A DNA stretch of 64,000 nt from Croceimicrobium sp965656185. Its GTDB lineage: Bacteria; Bacteroidota; Bacteroidia; Flavobacteriales; Schleiferiaceae. The stretch lies in NCBI GenBank assembly GCA_965656185.1, contig CBFHJH010000009.1, forward strand, positions 1 through 64,000, written 5' to 3'. The position numbers and the translations under genes are program-made. The notes under the pieces were generated by a model that was not told the DNA's origin, searched no databases, and worked only from the letters and a program-made list of their open reading frames with translations. Below are positions 60,007 through 64,000 of the stretch, piece by piece (the stretch's first letter is position 1; every line of letters begins with the position of its first letter).

Positions 60007-60771
60007 ATGCGAATGATGGTATCGCCAGCCAAGACGCTGGACTTTGAAAATGATCAGGAAATAGGGCCTTCAGAAAGGCCAATCTTCGAGGAGTCGAGTG
60101 AAAAAATAGCTAAGAAATTGGCGAGCTATAAGCCAAGAGGTCTAATGAAACTCCAGGGTATCAGCGCGCAATTGGCCGACTTAAACTATCAACGTAATCA
60201 GGATTTACATGCAAAGACCAGTAGTTTGTCGAAGCAAGCTGTATTGGCCTTTAAAGGGGATGTTTACTTAGGCTTGGAAGCCGAAAAGTGGTCTCCTGCC
60301 GATATGGAGTTTGCGCGCCAGAAGCTCTTGATCTTATCTGGTTATTACGGAATCTTAAAACCTAATACGCTCATTAATCCCTATCGTTTAGAAATGGGAA
60401 CCCCTATGAACGTTGGACGTAAAAAGAACCTTTATGAATTTTGGAGAAATGATCTTGAGTCATTTCTCCGCTCTGAATTACAAGAAGGTGAGCCTATCCT
60501 AAATTTAGCGAGCAAGGAATATTTTAAAGCGGTATCGCAATTAAACTTAGCCAACCCGGTTATTGAAGTAGACTTTTTAGACCTTTCCAAGGGAAAGTAT
60601 AAAGTACTATCTTTCTTCGCCAAGAAAGCACGGGGTATGATGGCTAATTACTTAGTGCAAAATCGGATTGACGATTGGCGAGAACTAAAAGATTTTAACT
60701 TAGCCGGCTATTACTTTGCACCAGCGCGGTCTAGTGATCAGAAGTTGGTGTTTTTAAGAGACGAACGATGA
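60007..60771 (+). CDS. yaaA: Peroxide stress protein YaaA
   Basis: 254 aa. MVSPAKTLDFEN at the N-terminus is the family signature, with FKGDVYLGLEAEKWSPADM, LSGYYGILKPNTLINPYRLEMG, PILNLASKEYFKAV and FFAKKARGMMANYLVQNRI. YaaA limits iron-driven DNA and protein damage during H2O2 stress and binds DNA. Start may be ATG 60007 or 60013. It overlaps the next gene by 4 nt (ATGA). Confidence 0.95.
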   Translation: MRMMVSPAKTLDFENDQEIGPSERPIFEESSEKIAKKLASYKPRGLMKLQGISAQLADLNYQRNQDLHAKTSSLSKQAVLAFKGDVYLGLEAEKWSPADMEFARQKLLILSGYYGILKPNTLINPYRLEMGTPMNVGRKKNLYEFWRNDLESFLRSELQEGEPILNLASKEYFKAVSQLNLANPVIEVDFLDLSKGKYKVLSFFAKKARGMMANYLVQNRIDDWRELKDFNLAGYYFAPARSSDQKLVFLRDER

Positions 60772-61448
60772 ATACACGCACAAGATTTGCAAGCCTGAGT
60801 ATATTATTATTGATGGTATTTGGGCTACAAGCTCAGACCAAGTATACCAAATACTATGAGTTTGGCGCCGGTCTAGGTACACTCAATATGAGCAATGATA
60901 TTGCAAACTCGGGTCGGGTAAGTGCCTTTTTTGCCGAAGTTTCGCCTGCACTAAATGTTTTTGCCAAATACCATTTCAACGACTGGTTAGGAATGGGTGC
61001 CGATATTCAATATGCCAACCTCACGGCGGCAGATATTAACCATGAGAATAGTAACCGTGGCCTATCAGTTACCACCAGTCTACTTAATAGTAATGCCTTT
61101 CTAGAAGCGCATTTTATTCGTTTTGGAAAATACCACCTCGATGATAAGTACACCATATTCATTAAAGGCGGTATCGGTGTTTCTGGTTGGAACCCAGAAT
61201 TGACCTTTAATGACCTTATTCCACAGGATGTGGAGGTAGAAACAAATGCCTATTCTGGGTTAAGTAATTTCTACGCTATTGGTGCCAAGTATCGTTTATC
61301 CTATCATGGAATCTTAACCTTTGAGTTTCGCTACACGAATGCAGGCGGTGATACCATGGATGGTTTTATCGATCTTTCACCCCAGGCTACCAACGAAAAC
61401 AACAGCTTTTGGGGCTTCAGCTTGAGCTACTCCTACGCTATTCTTTAA
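60768..61448 (+). CDS. DUF6089-like outer-membrane protein
   Basis: 226 aa with a signal peptide (SLSILLLMVFGLQAQ), then YYEFGAGLGTLNMSNDIANSG and FFAEVSPALNVFAKYHFNDWLG, close to the DUF6089/outer-membrane barrel families of Bacteroidota. Strands continue to an aromatic C-terminal region (FWGFSLSYSYAIL). Coupled to yaaA by an ATGA overlap; the functional link is unclear. Confidence 0.75.
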   Translation: MNTRTRFASLSILLLMVFGLQAQTKYTKYYEFGAGLGTLNMSNDIANSGRVSAFFAEVSPALNVFAKYHFNDWLGMGADIQYANLTAADINHENSNRGLSVTTSLLNSNAFLEAHFIRFGKYHLDDKYTIFIKGGIGVSGWNPELTFNDLIPQDVEVETNAYSGLSNFYAIGAKYRLSYHGILTFEFRYTNAGGDTMDGFIDLSPQATNENNSFWGFSLSYSYAIL

Positions 61449-61450
61449 AC

Positions 61451-62941
61451 TTAAAACTGGCGTTCGTAGGCGCCCAGGTCTGGTAAACCATTGAAGTTTC
61501 GAATCTTCCCTAAGATGTCCGTGGGAACTAGGAAGCCATCAGCAGTATTGCCGCGGTCTACCGCTTGCGAAGCGCTATCCAATTGATAAAAGTTCTGTCC
61601 AGGGTTCACGAAGAGGTTTTGCTCATTAATATATACCTGGGTGAAACCTGGTTCATTCACGTCAAAACCTCGATCCGCCACATCGTTGTCCAGTTTCATG
61701 CCTACCGAATTGAACTCGAAATTGAAGCTCGCTCCTTCATCCTCGGCTAGACCAAGCTCTTGTTGGTTATTACCGTCGATTAGGCAATTACCAAAATAGG
61801 CCGACTCTAAATCACGACTGATTCGTTGTAATCCATTTTCAGTTTGGAAATCCAAAAAGTTAGTAAGTAAGACTGTAGGGTCTTGTCGTGTACCTTGATT
61901 CCAAAAGTTTAGGAAACTGCAATGCCTAAAACTGTAATTGCCTCCAAAGGCGTAAAATCCGTAAAGTCCTTGATTAGCGATCACTAGATTTTGGGCATCT
62001 ACACTACTGTAGCCGGCATAAAACCCTGTACGTGAGCTGTTAAGAATATAAGAGTTGCGAATAACCAGTTGATCACTGTAAATGGCGCTGTCCGTGCGTA
62101 AACCGTTAACTGCGTTTTTGAGGACCAGGTTATTGATATCGGCCTTGGCGCTTTGTCCGATGTACAAGCCGCCTAATACGCCGCCCCACTGTCCGGGAAG
62201 GTCTTCGTAAAATGGTTCGAGTCGATCGCTACTGAAAGTTACAGAGTCTCCCTGACCGGGATTCGCACCCGGGGCGATTAGCAATTCCCCCTCATTAAAG
62301 ACCCAGAGGCCACTATTCTCATGAAAATGAACATCGGTTCCAGGGTCAATGGTCAGGGTGCAGCCGCTATCTACTACGGCATAACCATATACTACATGCG
62401 GTACGGTATTGTCCCAAGTGCTGTTGCAGTTAATAATTGAATAGGGGATTACCGTAGCACCATCTCCTTGGCCTAGTACGATAAAATTAGTGGGAAAATG
62501 AAAGATGGCTTGCTTAGCAAGGGTGACCAATTCCACCGTTTGACTGCTATTCCCTAGTTCGAAGAGAATTTGGTCACTTACCACCATCTCTGTGCTATTA
62601 TTAATATCTCCCGCATTTATCTCCACAAAAATGTAAATGCTATCCTCAGGAAGGATTTCAACGTTACGTAGGTAATTAGTAGCGGTTCCGTTAATATTAA
62701 GTCGATAGGGGCTGTTGGAGTTGGCCAAGCGGATGTTGGGAATAGAAATAATTTCATTCCCGTCATTATATACTTTGAGCTGATAGGTGCTCGATCCGAT
62801 CGTTTCAAAGACTGTATCTAAGAAAACCGTGTCGGTCGAAAACCGGAGTTCGGCGGTGGCCACTACTATGTTTTCTTCCTTGCGGCAAGCGCCTAGAATA
62901 ACAGAAAGTAGAAGGCCTAAAAAGAATATTTTTCTCAGCAT
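61451..62941 (-). CDS. Beta-helix lipoprotein
   Basis: 496 aa with lipoprotein leader LGLLLSVILGAC. An N-terminal Ig-like beta domain (LRFSTDTVFLDTVFETIGSSTYQLKVYN) is followed by a right-handed parallel beta-helix region (VLKNAVNGLRTD, SSRTGFYAGYSSVDAQNLVI, FRHCSFLNFWNQ), and it closes with LGAYERQF, typical of parallel-helix 'choice-of-anchor' proteins of this phylum. It is likely surface-exposed; a polysaccharide substrate is possible but catalytic residues are not identifiable. Confidence 0.8.
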   Translation of the reverse strand: MLRKIFFLGLLLSVILGACRKEENIVVATAELRFSTDTVFLDTVFETIGSSTYQLKVYNDGNEIISIPNIRLANSNSPYRLNINGTATNYLRNVEILPEDSIYIFVEINAGDINNSTEMVVSDQILFELGNSSQTVELVTLAKQAIFHFPTNFIVLGQGDGATVIPYSIINCNSTWDNTVPHVVYGYAVVDSGCTLTIDPGTDVHFHENSGLWVFNEGELLIAPGANPGQGDSVTFSSDRLEPFYEDLPGQWGGVLGGLYIGQSAKADINNLVLKNAVNGLRTDSAIYSDQLVIRNSYILNSSRTGFYAGYSSVDAQNLVIANQGLYGFYAFGGNYSFRHCSFLNFWNQGTRQDPTVLLTNFLDFQTENGLQRISRDLESAYFGNCLIDGNNQQELGLAEDEGASFNFEFNSVGMKLDNDVADRGFDVNEPGFTQVYINEQNLFVNPGQNFYQLDSASQAVDRGNTADGFLVPTDILGKIRNFNGLPDLGAYERQF

Positions 62942-62965
62942 GAGTTACTAACGAAGATGAAGCTT

Positions 62966-62973
62966 CAAAAGTA
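62966..62973 (-). promoter_or_regulatory. Candidate -7 box for the beta-helix lipoprotein
   Basis: Minus strand TACTTTTG (TAnnTTTG), 24 nt before the ATG at 62941. No -33 element at proper spacing. Confidence 0.35.
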
Positions 62974-63029
62974 CTTTCTATCTTTGAAATCTCCTTGCGA
63001 GAAGAGGACTCAATTTATTTCGGTCTGTC

Positions 63030-63060
63030 TTGCCCTCATTCTAAATTATTTATAGCTTTG
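63030..63060 (+). promoter_or_regulatory. Promoter of rpmE2
   Basis: TTG (63030-63032), a 20-nt spacer and TAGCTTTG (63053-63060), matching TTG-N17-23-TAnnTTTG. It gives a leader of about 40 nt before the L31 ATG. Confidence 0.75.
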
Positions 63061-63107
63061 CAGCCCTTTTTTGGCTTGGGCAAAATCCTAACCATATAAT
63101 TATAGTT

Positions 63108-63362
63108 ATGCAAAAAGACATTCATCCCGAAAATTATCGTCCTTGTGTATTTAAGGACATGGGTACTGGAGATTACTTCATTACTCGTTCATGTGCAGAA
63201 ACCCGCGACACCATGGAAGTGGACGGCGTAGAGTATCCATTGATCAAAATGGAAATCTCTGCTGCTTCTCACCCATTCTACACCGGTAAGGTGAAGTTGG
63301 TAGATACCGCTGGTCGTGTGGACAAGTTCCGCAACCGTTACGCAAATCGCAACAAGAAATAA
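63108..63362 (+). CDS. rpmE2: 50S ribosomal protein L31, type B
   Basis: 84 aa: MQKDIHPENYRPCVFKDM, KMEISAASHPFYTGKVKLVDT and a basic tail (FRNRYANRNKK). Lacks the CxxC zinc ribbon of the standard L31, which defines the zinc-independent type B form. No standard L31 is in the window, so it may be the constitutive version rather than a zinc-starvation paralogue. Confidence 0.97.
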   Translation: MQKDIHPENYRPCVFKDMGTGDYFITRSCAETRDTMEVDGVEYPLIKMEISAASHPFYTGKVKLVDTAGRVDKFRNRYANRNKK

Positions 63363-63385
63363 GCGAAAAGCGTTTGAGAATATTT

Positions 63386-63419
63386 AACCCCTTTTCCTTT
63401 TGGAGAAGGGGTTTTTTTA
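63386..63419 (+). terminator. Rho-independent terminator after rpmE2
   Basis: AACCCCTTTTCC (63386-63397), a 4-nt loop, GGAGAAGGGGTT (63402-63413) with one G-T pair, and a T run. Confidence 0.88.
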
Positions 63420-63455
63420 GGTCCATCTGTTATCTTGCCAAGAAAATCCGCCGCC

Positions 63456-64000
63456 ATGAATATCATCTTTTTCGACGACGAAAATCGTGACCATTTATTA
63501 CCCCTAACTTTTACCAGGCCTAGTGCTAAGCTACGCTGTGGTATTTTAAGTTTGGAGGAGAAATGGTTGAAGCGCCTTGCGGCAGATGCTTGCTCTTACC
63601 TTACCCAAGATTATTTGCAGCAAAAGTTTCCCCTGTTAGAACAGGAAGACGACCTGTACCTGAATCCGGCTGTTTGTGCTAATGATCAATTGGTAGAAGC
63701 AGTGATGGCTTTGGAGGATCATCAGAGCTTAATGCACGGTGATATACTTATTGCTACCCGCGATTCGAATCATTTTAAGGATGAGTCCGAGGTGGACACT
63801 GAAGTTTTAGATTTTGAAGGGGATTTGAATTATATCGGCAGACCCTACGACCTTTTTCGTTTAAACGGTGCAGAACTTCAGGCCGATTTTAAAATGATCA
63901 CCGCGGGCCGTCAATCACAAAGCCTATCCGATACAAATACCCTCATTGGAGATGAGATTTTTATTGAAGAGGGAGCGCAAGTGGAAGGGGCAATTCTCAA
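63456..64000 (+). CDS. GlmU-family sugar nucleotidyltransferase, N-terminal fragment (3' end outside window)
   Basis: Open frame from ATG 63456 to the window edge (181 codons). MNIIFFDDENRDHLLPLTFT, then RPSAKLRCGILSLEEKW and YLNPAVCANDQLVEAV, matches the 'GlmU family protein' common in Bacteroidota, whose N-terminal half resembles a sugar-phosphate nucleotidyltransferase and whose C-terminal half is a left-handed beta-helix of hexapeptides. The last codons (IGDEIFIEEGAQVEGAIL) are already entering the hexapeptide repeats. It follows rpmE2 after a terminator. The sugar substrate is unknown. Confidence 0.8.
   Translation, partial: MNIIFFDDENRDHLLPLTFTRPSAKLRCGILSLEEKWLKRLAADACSYLTQDYLQQKFPLLEQEDDLYLNPAVCANDQLVEAVMALEDHQSLMHGDILIATRDSNHFKDESEVDTEVLDFEGDLNYIGRPYDLFRLNGAELQADFKMITAGRQSQSLSDTNTLIGDEIFIEEGAQVEGAIL

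Overview
The window looks like a stretch of a Bacteroidota chromosome, most likely Flavobacteriia and probably marine or aquatic. The evidence is the gliding operon gldF-gldG-DUF4340 followed by dnaN, a type IX secretion (T9SS) C-terminal sorting domain, an archaeal/eukaryal-type ProS next to a FadL-like porin, an UpxY-type NusG paralogue, families typical of the phylum (DUF5686, DUF6089, DUF6702, BT0820-like HAD, OlsF-like acyltransferase), and promoters of the form TTG-N19/20-TAnnTTTG. I see no phage, insertion sequence, CRISPR array, rRNA or plasmid gene. Gene density is very high and the content is mostly housekeeping.

Layout. 1-4.96 kb: tail of isocitrate dehydrogenase, a bicarbonate transporter with its PII-like partner (sbtA-sbtB), aspartate kinase and a two-domain acyltransferase. 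4.97-8.9 kb: a soluble multi-PAS histidine kinase facing a histone-deacetylase-like hydrolase. 8.9-12.5 kb (minus): pheT, a secreted thioredoxin and a NusG paralogue. 12.5-19.9 kb: LysE exporter, pirin, DUF6702-HupE, DUF1015, an O-methyltransferase coupled to a six-Asp-box propeller protein, then pepE-alkD. 19.86-24.5 kb (minus): a T9SS cargo gene with a broken end, and a response regulator/histidine kinase pair. 24.8-29.6 kb: elbB, gpmI, a HAD phosphatase, map, a methyltransferase and a CIA30 protein. 29.6-39.5 kb (minus): PD40 lipoprotein, yidD, cysS, folE, a sortilin-like ten-blade propeller protein, a FadL-like porin and an Arg/Ser-rich lipoprotein. 39.6-42.3 kb: proS, tRNA-Glu, rpsT, yggS. 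42.3-50.3 kb: envelope proteins, a DnaQ/GIY-YIG fusion, purC, phoH. 50.4-57.6 kb: SAM hydrolase, gldFG operon, dnaN, a PPP phosphatase. 57.6-64 kb: pruA, yaaA, small envelope proteins, rpmE2 and a GlmU-family gene running off the end.

No large unknown system stands out. The points most worth a second look are: (i) two neighbouring convergent genes (alkD and the T9SS cargo gene) that are each broken near the 3' end, although their ancestral stop codons still interlock; (ii) an extreme Arg/Ser-repeat lipoprotein; (iii) a DnaQ/GIY-YIG fusion whose GIY-YIG half has lost catalytic residues; (iv) six of eight convergent gene pairs sharing a 4-nt overlapping stop; (v) two genes with a -7 box only 4-5 nt before the ATG, suggesting leaderless mRNAs; (vi) an icd-sbtA-sbtB-lysC neighbourhood suggesting bicarbonate supply for anaplerosis.

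The sequence is a draft with five runs of 96-100 N. Two are flanked by exact 80 and 77 bp duplications and two join seamlessly in frame, so four are probably assembly artefacts that inflate the genes they interrupt. The fifth, in the sortilin-like gene, probably hides real sequence.
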